Shown here: positions 25,501 through 32,900 of the stretch, in pieces | Layout of the letters: each line of letters starts with the position of its first letter | Position numbering within the stretch: position 1 is the stretch's first letter | Assembly: GCF_026151205.1 (NCBI RefSeq) | Contig: NC_087081.1 | Span: 6,009,246-6,073,245 of the forward strand | Origin: Bolinopsis microptera | Lineage: Eukaryota; Ctenophora; Tentaculata; Lobata; Bolinopsidae | Direction of reading: 5' to 3' | DNA length: 64,000 nt | The notes under the pieces: model-generated | Told to the model about the DNA's origin: nothing | The model's input: the letters and a program-made list of their open reading frames with translations, nothing else | The model's database searches: none | Made by a program: the position numbers and the translations under genes

Positions 25501-27121
25501 ATTAGGCTAGTTTTAAAGTTGAAAATCGAAAAGTTGCACACGTGGGGACACGCCCAAATTGATAGAAAATCGCTAAAATCACTGAAAATTGCTGTTTTCG
25601 TCATTTTCTGTCAACTTTAGAGTGCCGTTGTGATAACAGTTCTTCTTGAAATACTTTGAAACTTTGCATGCTTATCAAGCTATATATAAAACAATTACAT
25701 GCAAAAATTTACGGCAATTCAATATTGGATGCGCACGCAACGTCCGCTCAAAGTTTGCACGTGCGAAAGGTGAGAATTTTGCTCATTCGTGATTTCCAAC
25801 AAATTCTGCTTTGCCACGACAGTTTAATGTCATTATATATGAATTTAATGCCAACTTGAATGAGTATTAAGTGGCATATTCAGTTAGTGATCGACCGATA
25901 TGCTTCCCTAAACACAAGGAAATGTTTTTAAAGGAAAAATTTCGAAATCGTTGAAACCTCCTCCTTATTAATGAAGATATCAGTTTATATTTCGACTTTA
26001 TAAAGTACCCTGACATTATAATCAAAAAGAGATGATATTTTACCAAAACCCATAATCATGGGTAGAGTGGACCGCTGTCAGTGTCTCTCTTTCCCAAACA
26101 AAAGGAAATGATATTACTTTGATTGACCGTTCTCAAATGCAAAATGATACCGAGAATGAAATCGGTCGCTCGCTTTTCCCATTCATTTACAATTGTAATA
26201 GATTAAGAAGAACTACCCAAAGGCAGATGTACTCGGCAATGAAGATTCAATAAACTTCAGCTAATTCAATAAGTAATACTAATAACTACCACCCTTACCC
26301 CGAAATACTAGGTATCAACCCGAACGCAACCCAAAGAGATTTTTACATCATCTGATTGATGTAATCAATCAAAAATTATTACAATTCGTAAGCCGTGAAT
26401 GAATGGGAAAAGCGAGCGACCGATTTCATTCTCGGTATCATTTTGCATTTGAGAACGGTCAATCAAAGTAATATCATTTCCTTTTGTTTGGGAAAGAGAG
26501 ACACTGACAGCGGTCCACTCTACCCATGATTATGGGTTTTGGTAAAATTACATTATAATAAATTATATAAATATTACTATAAAGAACAAAATGTGATACC
26601 GACCGTTATACACAACCCCGCAGAACCAATCGAAAAGGCGTTTAACGTTATTTAAGTTAAGGTGTGGTAAATACCCATTTGGGTTAAATCGTTCAAACTT
26701 TGTCGCAATTGGAATTGAAATTATTCCTTGTTTACCCATTTTAAAGGAATTTGTACCGATACATAAACGCAGCTATTTAAAAGCCTGCAAGTTATATTAA
26801 TAGCCTTGCAAAATAACCTCCCCCTGTAAACAGGACATTCTATACGGTGTATGATTCACCGTTCAAATAGTGCAAAATGCTATAATAGACGGAGATATTT
26901 AAAAGCTATTCAAGTTAACACACACGTCATGCCTTCAGTGCCACGAATGTCCCCAATGTGCCCCAGCTCCACCGACAAGACCATGAGGTGTGAGCATGAT
27001 TTCTGTGCCACTGCAAAGTGTCCAGCCTACGAGGGAACTGATAATGTTACCTGTGTCAATACCGTGTGTAATGTTTGTACTTACATCTTCGTGGATAAAT
27101 CTAACACTTATGTTGATTGCT
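7430..27121 (+). CDS. Modular extracellular protein: Cys-rich half-module, I-set Ig domain, Cys-rich module (partial)
   Basis: Five exons join in phase: 7430-7517, 11987-12100, 18149-18216, 24103-24190 and 26939-27121. The first gives the second half of a cysteine-rich module. Exons 2-4 give one 90-residue I-set Ig domain with the B-strand Cys (VIPCEATG), Trp (VKWTL) and the DNGRYVC motif on the F strand. Exon 5 encodes a complete Cys-rich module containing CPAYEG. The Ig domain and the last module are each bounded by phase-1 introns, typical of shuffled extracellular modules. No signal peptide or transmembrane segment is visible, so the start is missing. The end is either downstream or the Met/Gly-rich ORF at 27925, whose acceptor phase also fits. 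The introns are very large and repeat-filled; one holds a LINE in opposite orientation. A matrix or adhesion role is inferred. Confidence 0.8.
7561..7638. repeat. 20-bp direct repeat leading into a 19-bp perfect hairpin
   Basis: ACGTAATGGTTGAATTGGTC is repeated in tandem and runs into an inverted repeat at 7598-7638. The stem is GTCACGTTTGCACGTCACG, the loop ATT, followed by the exact complement. The stem is rich in ACGT and GCACGT cores. Confidence 0.85.
8329..8868. repeat. Duplicated cassette with expanded 12-bp array
   Basis: Two copies of a cassette (8329-8438 and 8554-8868) share their start (GTAGTGGCTTTT) and their end (CAGCTTCTAATGATATAATC). In the second copy the middle has expanded into about 23 copies of AATTAGCAGACT and variants (about 8580-8845). 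Because the unit is 12 bp, frames on both strands stay open (LISR on plus, a Leu/Ser/Ile pattern on minus); neither is a gene. Confidence 0.9.
10533..12003 (+). repeat. 55-bp minisatellite carrying a complete 3' splice site, 27 copies
   Basis: Each unit holds, in order, a branch-point-like CTAAC, a pyrimidine tract, the acceptor TTTAACCCCACAG and the first 17 bases of the downstream Ig exon (CCCCGGAGATTACAAAC). Acceptor AGs run from 10558 to 11986 at 55-bp steps, with one 53-bp step at the end. Only the last is followed by the true exon. Copies are almost identical; variation is limited to a few bases. Splicing at any earlier copy would read into a TAA in the same unit, so only the last acceptor can be productive. 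Confidence 0.95.
11987..12100 (+). CDS. Exon: first part of Ig domain
   Basis: The exon enters in phase 1 and exits in phase 1 (donor GTGAGC). It encodes strands A-C, with VIPCEATGYPIPTVKWTLD. The start after the last array acceptor is favoured over a later CAG at 12007-12009 because it supplies the usual PEI start of an I-set domain and a better pyrimidine tract. Confidence 0.85.
14813..15139 (-). mobile_element. DNA transposon copy in left arm, truncated
   Basis: The end CAGGGTATTACAAAG lies next to TA at 14811. The inner end is lost at the arm boundary. It contains the minus-strand 61-codon frame 14820-15005, near-identical to the one in the other copy. Confidence 0.7.
15344..15725 (+). 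mobile_element. Small TA-flanked DNA transposon (mariner-like remnant)
   Basis: This 382-bp element has ends CAGGGTGTTTC and (reversed) CAGGGTATTAC and is flanked by TA on both sides, as for Tc1/mariner. The frame 15533-15718 reads a short helix-rich peptide (MAKLFYLMTYVNGSSWTAAR and on). It resembles the N-terminal helix-turn-helix region that precedes mariner-type transposases in many invertebrates; that match is from memory and unproven. No catalytic DDE/D region is present, so it is a deleted, non-autonomous copy. Confidence 0.6.
17886..17935 (+). mobile_element. Solo terminal fragment of the CAGGCACGTAGCCAGG element
   Basis: CAGGCACGTAGCCAGG followed by a G run and CTAGGGGG matches the outer end of the elements at 62286-63551. 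The rest of the element is absent. Confidence 0.6.
18149..18216 (+). CDS. Exon: middle of Ig domain
   Basis: A 68-base exon, phase 1 in and phase 0 out, with acceptor ATTTCAG and donor GTAAAA. It encodes DGTPVEEIRKHSIRGNNTLV, the C' to E strand region. Confidence 0.85.
18317..19152. mobile_element. Palindromic hAT-like non-autonomous element
   Basis: This 836-bp element is flanked by an exact 8-bp duplication (ATATAAGT at 18309-18316 and 19153-19160), as made by hAT transposases. The ends are inverted repeats (TTGGTAGATCACCGACCGG and complement). The interior is almost wholly short self-complementary words (TTATAGCCGGCTATAA type). The left arm folds onto the right arm about a centre near 18628, and the right arm carries about three tandem copies of a 170-bp block. 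It has no coding capacity. Confidence 0.85.
19694..20566 (-). CDS. LINE ORF2, rest of reverse transcriptase and C-terminus
   Basis: It opens with the second catalytic box (MYADDTQVYF). It continues through the thumb and the conserved CR1/L2 tail (FIDYCNSVYYGL, KIQNNAARFI, IWNELPYSVRSL) to a natural stop. It is in a different frame from the upstream part because of a single-base change. Confidence 0.85.
   Translation of the reverse strand: MYADDTQVYFTFDVHSSNPDLTAVKNCFLEIKQWMTVNFLKLNDEKTEFIDIGPYVSPIQTMDLGDLSICPVSKAKNLGFLFDHQMNLDSQINAVSKVCYLNQRDLARIGSKLSHDLKVQLVHSNILCFIDYCNSVYYGLTEKNLHKLQKIQNNAARFIFGLYGKKIREPIMPYLKKLHFLPVRFRIKFKISLLVFKCLNNIAPQYLQGHVNLREVRRQSSRLDDDFYLLKVPPAPHFRRTDAAFMFCGPKIWNELPYSVRSLSSVECFKNALKTFYFQLAFDNISNICP
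20601..22652 (-). CDS. LINE ORF2, endonuclease and first part of reverse transcriptase
   Basis: The endonuclease shows CFNARS (Asn near residue 18), TETW (Glu near 45), GDFN and the SDH motif (TSSDHYLV). The reverse transcriptase begins with RPISNLTYLSKILEK, the catalytic LLLDLSAAFDTINH and GVPQGSILGPLLFILY. The frame then runs into a stop a few codons later; a one-base insertion near 20610-20625 moves the rest to the next frame (19694-20566). The start is uncertain: the first codon used here is GTG, overlapping the stop of a 47-codon upstream frame (22649-22792) that may be the end of ORF1. Confidence 0.85.
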   Translation of the reverse strand: MKLGANRQKSQLSIGCFNARSLCNKTCGVLEMLKDNSISICCITETWLNTNDRAKFAEIRDFGFDIISAPRRGRGGGVGFLFNPKMISPVRNDVTKYSSFEVLECVIKTAGEIIRLCVVYRSTQAKAKYDETKISKFMDDFDGYLDNLLLKTGSPIICGDFNFHVEDLNNNVAQNFIALCESKGFLQHVDSPTHISGGTLDLLFTLGCVSDSLSVTDMMVETSTGTSSDHYLVSFQVPVTFDLHKARTYEEKDVRELSKIDIDKFREDLFCSELNLSEYQSLDETVNLYQNVLEQVLDKHAPLITKRFTAEKSDFWDNKCQIAVRERRRAKRKAKKYPENGEFKTTHFEKCVDAEITINRARDGYYDKQLSSCKGDSKGTYKVINKLLDKEYGSNKLPNGEDIEVAAKLKTFFDQKVKTIYSNIEKEIQNTSLNGQGTKDSTSIDNAKCRLNQFKEVSLSDLETLIKSLPNKSSVLDVIPMWLFKKCLPELLPIIHYIVNESLRVGKFPSALKEASIRPGLKKPTLDVDELKNYRPISNLTYLSKILEKVVHCQLNEYADVNNLFSPYQSGYRKFHSCETAVTKIHNDILMMIDSKSNVVLLLLDLSAAFDTINHNLLLTKLKNAYGITELALSWLQCYLNNRTFKVKVKKATSSEGYLDIGVPQGSILGPLLFILYTRVQRS
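22850..24102 (+). other. Intron sequence without recognised features
   Basis: AT-rich and between the LINE 5' side and the third Ig exon. I see no coding signal or clear repeat. Confidence 0.5.
24103..24190 (+). CDS. Exon: last part of Ig domain
   Basis: An 88-base exon, phase 0 in and phase 1 out (donor GTAAGT). It encodes the F and G strands with DNGRYVCTAENSAG, including the second canonical Ig cysteine. Confidence 0.85.
24435..24773. mobile_element. Candidate hAT-like MITE with GC-rich hairpin
   Basis: The ends CAGTGCTGGCAAG and (reversed) CAGTGCTGGCGAG form a terminal inverted repeat of hAT style. Inside is a short TACCCCCTTTA repeat (24479-24542) and a 15-bp perfect GC-rich stem (CCGGAGGCGGCGGCC, loop GAA, about 24597-24629). 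No 8-bp target duplication was found, so the family is provisional. Confidence 0.55.
24774..26036. other. Intron with repeat-derived sequence
   Basis: It contains a 32-bp perfect palindrome at 24992-25023 (TATCCCTGAATATATA and complement). The open frames at 25390-25859 show no protein features. Confidence 0.5.
26037..26549. mobile_element. Foldback element with about 155-bp inverted repeats
   Basis: The arms at about 26037-26190 and 26395-26549 are near-perfect reverse complements, starting TTTTACCAAAACCCATAATC. The spacer of about 200 bp has no coding sign. A solo arm of the same family lies at 46160-46282 and a decayed piece near 41082-41125, so it is a dispersed family. Confidence 0.8.
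26939..27121 (+). CDS. Exon: complete Cys-rich module
   Basis: The exon is phase 1 on both sides (183 bases; acceptor GCCTTCAG, donor GTGAGT). It encodes MCPSS, RCEHDFCATAKCPAYEG and then the C-x4-C-x2-C-x13-C block ending YVDC. Similar Cys-rich modules occur beside Ig, Kunitz and other domains in invertebrate matrix proteins (recalled, not searched). An upstream in-frame ATG at 26851 is intronic by this model. Confidence 0.8.
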
Positions 27122-27914
27122 GTGAGTATATTTAATTTTTCGTTGTAATTGATTAGGCTATTATCATAGTTTATTATGATATTCTTGTTATTGATTATGA
27201 TATATTTTTATTATATATAAATTATTATCATTAATATTGTCAAGTAGTTTATTGACGCAGAAGATGATACTTAAGACATCTTTTGCATGATCAAATCAAA
27301 TGACCATGGTATCATAATTTTAGCTCAAAAATGAAGCTTTGGATTTGTTAACGGGTAAGGTCATCGGATTTGATTATAGAAATTCGTGATTAAGTCCATG
27401 AAACCCAATTTGAAATGGCAATACTAAACAAACTAGGAGTTGTTAATGTTAGCAGGAGTGCAATGTTGCAGCTCGTTCGGCCTCGGGTCCAATCCTCTCT
27501 TCGATTTGCAATCTATAGTATCCCAGTATCCCCAATCCCCATACATCGTCCCAATGGTCTCTCAGTCTCATTTTGCAGCATTTTCTCCGGTTTTTCAACC
27601 TAACTTATCCCATTCTGAGGCTAGATCTAACCTTATTATCATGCCTGGTCATACTTTACCATCTTGCTCCAGTTTTGTGACTCGATTCCTCCCTTTTTGC
27701 AGTTTGATCTTTTTACTTTTAGTTTTACAGCCCCATATCTTCTGAATTTAATAAACAGTTTTCATGACCGGCCATCTGTTCACGGGGTGAAATATGTAAA
27801 ATATGTGAAGTATGTAAACACCGTGCATCGTTATCCAATGATTTACAACTTGATTTTCTCAAGTCTTATAATATTAATTTACTGCTGCTTTAAATTAGCA
27901 AGCTCTAAATCACA
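27122..27914 (+). other. Intron or intergenic region
   Basis: No supported gene. Overlapping plus-strand frames at 27415-27954 lack recognisable motifs. If the Met/Gly-rich ORF belongs to the Ig gene, this is its last intron (acceptor TCTTCAG ending at 27924, phase 1, matching the previous donor). Confidence 0.5.
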
Positions 27915-28853
27915 ATGTCTTCAGATGCTGATCCAGCAGTTGTTAAAAAGATGAAGCAGATGAACATGATGGGCAACATGCCCGGATGGCCTGCTGGAAG
28001 TTCAATGGGTGGTGGACATGGAAGCATGGGTGGTGGTGCCATGGGTGCCATGCCTGGATGGCCTGCTGGAAGTTCAATGGGTGGTGGTGCTATGGGTGCC
28101 ATGCCTGGATGGCCTGCTGGAAGTTCAATGGGTGGTGGAGCTATGGGCGCCATGCCTGGATGGCCTGCTGGAAGTTCGATGGGTGGTGGAGCTATGGGCG
28201 CCATGCCTGGATGGCCTGCTGGAAGTTCAATGGGCGGTGGGGCTATGGGTGCCATGCCTGGATGGCCCGCAGGATCTTCAATGGGTGGTGGACACGGAGC
28301 CATGCCTGGATGGCCTGCTGGAAGTTCAATGGGTGGTGGAGCTATGGGCGCCATGCCTGGATGGCCTGCTGGAAGTTCAATGGGCGGTGGGGCTATGGGT
28401 GCCATGCCTGGATGGCCCGCAGGATCTTCAATGGTTGGTGGACACGGAGCCATGCCTGGATGGCCCGCTGGAAGCTCGATGAGTGGTGGTGCTATGGGTG
28501 CCATGCCTGGATGGCCTGCTGGAAGTTCAATGGGTGGTGGAGCTATGGGCGCCATGCCTGGATGGCCTGCTGGAAGTTCAATGGGTGGTGGTGCTATGGG
28601 TGCCATGCCCGGAGGTTCAATGGGAAGCATGGGAGCCTCAAATATGGACAAGAACGCGTGGCACTTCGTTCCAGGCTGGCCTGGTCACATGAGCCAGATG
28701 CCAGGTATGCCGGGTGCAGGCAAAGCAAGTGGAGCTGCAGTCCCAGCTCAGCAGGCTCAGGCTGGAGGAGAGGGAGGTCATCTTAATGTCTTCTACTCTG
28801 GTCGACCTGATGACGAGGAGGAGGAGGAGGAGGATGAGATTGTGGAGAGCTGA
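27915..28853 (+). CDS. Met/Gly-rich repeat protein with acidic tail, or last exon of the Ig-module gene
   Basis: The open frame of 312 residues starts MSSDADPAVVKKMKQMNMMG. It then has 12 copies of MPGWPAGSS within a mostly 17-residue (51-bp) period, AMGAMPGWPAGSSMGGG. A unique tail (MDKNAWHFVPGW) runs through an Ala/Gln/Gly stretch to an acidic end (DDEEEEEEDEIVES). It has no signal peptide of its own. Two models fit: a separate gene starting at the ATG (context CACAATG), or the terminal exon from 27925 spliced in phase to the Cys-rich exon at 26939-27121, which would make it the tail of a secreted matrix protein. Low-complexity Met/Gly/Trp/Pro repeats suggest a structural role. A polyadenylation signal AATAAA lies at 29207-29212. 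Other frames over the repeats are also open and are shadows. Confidence 0.6.
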   Translation: MSSDADPAVVKKMKQMNMMGNMPGWPAGSSMGGGHGSMGGGAMGAMPGWPAGSSMGGGAMGAMPGWPAGSSMGGGAMGAMPGWPAGSSMGGGAMGAMPGWPAGSSMGGGAMGAMPGWPAGSSMGGGHGAMPGWPAGSSMGGGAMGAMPGWPAGSSMGGGAMGAMPGWPAGSSMVGGHGAMPGWPAGSSMSGGAMGAMPGWPAGSSMGGGAMGAMPGWPAGSSMGGGAMGAMPGGSMGSMGASNMDKNAWHFVPGWPGHMSQMPGMPGAGKASGAAVPAQQAQAGGEGGHLNVFYSGRPDDEEEEEEDEIVES

Positions 28854-28873
28854 GCTACTAAAACTCTTTCTAT

Positions 28874-28922
28874 ATGCCCACGTGACCATGACACGTGACC
28901 ATGACACGTGACCATGACACAT
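28874..28922. repeat. 13-bp repeat with CACGTG cores
   Basis: ACGTGACCATGAC is repeated about 3.5 times just after the stop codon of the Met/Gly-rich ORF, in its presumed 3' UTR. Confidence 0.8.
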
Positions 28923-29874
28923 GGGCTGATCTTGTGTAGAAATGCACGATAACATGTGCCCCAAAGAGTTAGACTCTATGAAAAGACTTGTGCATGGATT
29001 CCAACCTGGACAATTAATATTACTTTCCTATATAACTTGTACAAAATCGTTGTTATTACATTTCCATTTCATCTTTTTACTCACTTTGACTTGATAATGA
29101 CTTGAACTTGAAGCTCTAAAATTTTATACCTTTTGCTATCAAACATTTATACTTTTACAATAACAAATTGTATGCTTTCTGCGAAACAATCACTCAATAT
29201 TCAACAAATAAACAATTAAAACGTATAAGATATTTACAAAGCTGAAAACATCAGAATTTATACCGCTTTTATTATAGTCCTGAAACGTTCCTACAAGAAC
29301 CCATGTTTAGCCCGCATATTTAACTATTTTACAATAATAGTATCTATTTGTATATAATAATGCTATTTGTATATAACTCAGAGGAGATAAAGCCAATATC
29401 AATTTAAACTCAATATGATAGACCCTCTGACTAGGGCAAAGCGTCAAATATATACGCTACAAACTCAAATAATAATATCTCCTATAATTGAATTTTATAA
29501 TTTTAACCATATCTCAAATATCCTAATCCTAAATCCGGGGGTGGGTCTTCCACAAATATTAAATGAAGTGAATGAACTGCATAATATGTGATGTGTATTA
29601 TAAGTGTAGAGTTTAGTGAAAACTTCGTGGACGGCATATATACAGTATAATAGGTCTATACTTTAAATTCTATACGTTAGTCGCCTAAATGGTTCGTGGA
29701 AGACCGAGCCCCCATATTTACAAACTAATATCATTTCTCATTCCAAAATCAGACATTTATTGGACCAGTTGACCACATATAAGTAAGAAATAAATTAGTT
29801 TTACTGATCCTAATGTTTATTATGCCACATGGCTTTGCGATGAGCGAAGGGGCTGGAGAGGTCATTTTATCATT
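28923..29874. other. Convergent 3' flanks of two genes
   Basis: No coding sequence. A plus-strand AATAAA at 29207-29212 suits the upstream ORF. A minus-strand AATAAA (29816-29821 on plus as TTTATT) lies 54 bases past the transporter stop. Confidence 0.55.
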
Positions 29875-29924
29875 TTACTCTGAAAATGGCTGGATTCTGG
29901 TGAATCTCGAGAGGACGCTCATAC
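29875..29924 (-). CDS. MFS transporter exon 11 with stop
   Basis: Phase 1 in. A short cytoplasmic tail (MSVLSRFTRIQPFSE) ends in TAA. Confidence 0.8.
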
Positions 29925-32900
29925 CTGTTTCATATTCATAGGGTTAATTTGATTAATATAACTGACCATGAAAAAGGGGTTCCTAAGCGTCACTTTTTTA
30001 TTCTTCATACCCAATAAATTGATGCCTAAGAAGTAAAATATTGTAACATTAAGTGAAAGTCTATACTTACGTTCTTCCCGCACAGCTTTTAACACAAAGT
30101 GAAGTAAGCAAGAGAAGAGGAAGGCAAGAAGGGAGCAGAATCCGAATATGTTCATGATTCCCTTCCACTGTAGGACTATGTGCCATCCCAGCATCAAAAA
30201 ACCCTGAAAATTAGAAAGTGTTCGCTTTCGAATTCGTATCAGTAAGTTTCACCACGATCTAATTATTGTTGGTAGAGGGAAATTGAATTCCTACCAGGCT
30301 GTGCCCCCAAAGCTCACTAGTTGGAATTCCGTCCGCCAAACGAATTAAATTCTTGGAGTCACTGCATATTTTTCAAATAAGCTTTAACTGTAAACAACAT
30401 AAAAACTTATTGTACCTGTAGTAATGCTCCAACACCCTGGCTGATATAAAGGAAACCAATCTTTAGCTTGGTGTTTTTGCAACCAAAGAAAGTCATTGCA
30501 GCTGCAGGAAGGAGAGAGAACCCGCCGGCAGATGTAAAGATTATTGCTGACACCCACACAAAGTACATCGGCTAGAAAAATATTTTTAAGGATTTTGTTA
30601 AGTATAACTTTGTCCGATCAAGGATCACACAAGTAAAAGTAAGTAACTGTTTATATTAAAATTACTGCTCGATCTATTATCTATTTAATTTTATAAAATG
30701 TTGGTTATTCTTAACTGTTTATAATGATAAAAGTTGATTTTCATTAACTTAAAATTTAAAATACAGTTAAAAGGGCCATCTAATCTACTTAGGACGTCCG
30801 GCGAATAGCCTTACTCTTAGGGAGGGGGTGGTTTCGGAATTTCGGACAAATCCGGACAGGGGGATCGTGGTTTCTAACAATCCTGATGTCGGGAAATTTT
30901 TGCAGAATTAACGAAAAAGTCAACTCTTTGACTGATCTAATTACTCTGTAAGCACTAAGCAGTAAGTTTAGATCCCTGTATTTTGAACGAGTACTTAAAT
31001 GTACTTAAATTTAACTGTGCTATAAACTTGTTCGACACTAAATGTATTATTGTCTATTTTAAGTAACTACACATTTTATTAACAATGAATTTGAATTGGT
31101 TTTATTTGTACTCCTAGAAGGAGCTGCAAGCTGGAAAGGGGGGAGGGGGTGGTCTGAAAATCTGCGATTTTGGCAGACGTCCTAAGTAAATAGCCCCAAA
31201 GTAGTTTTTAGCACGAACCTCTCCTCCTAATTTAGTAGCGTAGAATGTGAACATCAACAATGTCAGGACTCCTGTTTGAACCATCAATGTTTTCTGAATA
31301 CCTGGGACGAGAATCATTCATTGGTATTTTTTGGTATATGATCTGTTCGCTCACTAGAACTTTAACAACAATCCATTTTATTTTAACCTGGTCACTCAGT
31401 GCGGGGACTCACCACGCCCTGTTTTATTGGCTGATTGCTTTTTTCTTCTATTTCTAAATAATCACCATTTGATGATATTCAGTAAGTTCTTCTGACACAA
31501 ATCTTTGTCAATCTGACATTCTGACTGTCTGGTCATAACTGATTATATTTAATCTATGAAGTTTTGAAAATTGCTTAAGAAATGATTTAAAAGTTGGAGA
31601 ATTACATTCCCATATTTTAATTACCTATGACATCACTAAGAGTTCCCCAAGCCAGCCTGCCACCCCCGTTCATGAGACCGGCTATTGCTCCTGTGGTCGC
31701 CAAGAAGTGGTCATTGTTGATGAAGGACTCTCCAAAGACTTTACTTAGCGAGTTCATGAAGATGAAATCGCACCTGATTATGTGAATAAATTGACTATGT
31801 TGTAGGGACAAAAGGATTTCGCGATTATTTTGGCCAAAAATCGCGGTACCGCGAAATTTAACAGGCTATATATTAAACTATACATAAAATTTGTCGCGGA
31901 GAATGGGAAATTTCGCGATTTCGTACATGCCGCGAAATCCTTTTGTCCCTGGTATGTTGTAAAACGTTTTGTCCATCATTTCGGTTCGATTATTTTTAAA
32001 TATTGCAAATATTGAACTCAATGTTGATTATCCAATAAGAATTAATACTTTAACGCAATTTCCTGTTACTCATCTAATAGTAATACTAATAGTAATAGTT
32101 CGATCGGTAACAGATATATGTTATGTTTAATGGATAACAATTTAACATGTAACCGGTTTGTTCATATGATGTGACATGTGGCTATTAAACTGTCGTGACG
32201 TTCGTAACCATGAGAGTAATTTATAGTAAACGGCATGACAAGTAACAGTTCTCTTATAGCTATTAACCGCACAAACGGATAAACAAAATCACTTGTAATT
32301 CACGGAGTGACTCATACCCTTTTCTGCTTACTTTTTCGCTAACAAACCTTTCTTTTTAAAAGAATTAATAAATAAATACAAAAATAAACATCACTCAGCT
32401 GGTTACCTGCCAAGACCGAAGATAATGAAGAACACCCAAAAGTGAGGGCTCTTGACCATTTTAAAAGGCTGAACATCAGGTTCTAATAACAGTGGGTCAC
32501 TGTCTATCAACTTGAGTTTTATGCCTGAAAGCTGCGTCTTCTCTTCCTCTGTCGGCCGGCTTACCTACCAATGAAATGAAATTTGTTTAAAATAATTGCT
32601 AACAAACTGAGCTTCAAAATAAAATCATTTATTGATGGTTTTATACCCAATGCTGCTATAAGATTCATTTATTTTCCCATGATAGTCATTTGAAGCACTT
32701 ATAAAATATTTTAATACTGAACAAGCGTTGAGTGTAACATAATTTTTGTTAACAAACCAGAGTGACCGCGATTGAAAGAAGGACACAAGAGACGGCTGAA
32801 ACGATGAGGAAGGATTGTGGTACCCGTTTCAGGAGGTCATGTTGTGTGAAATATTTCTCGTCTGGGTAACCCTGTAGCAAAAATCTCAATAATTGTTGTC

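Noticed and set aside
27415-27954. Overlapping plus-strand ORFs between the Cys-rich exon and the repeat protein
   Set aside because: Frames overlap each other without motifs or splice signals that fit phase 1.
27905-28651. Pro-rich minus-strand ORF opposite the Met/Gly-rich repeats
   Set aside because: Same repeat read backwards; lacks a non-repeat coding end, whereas the plus frame has one and fits an acceptor.
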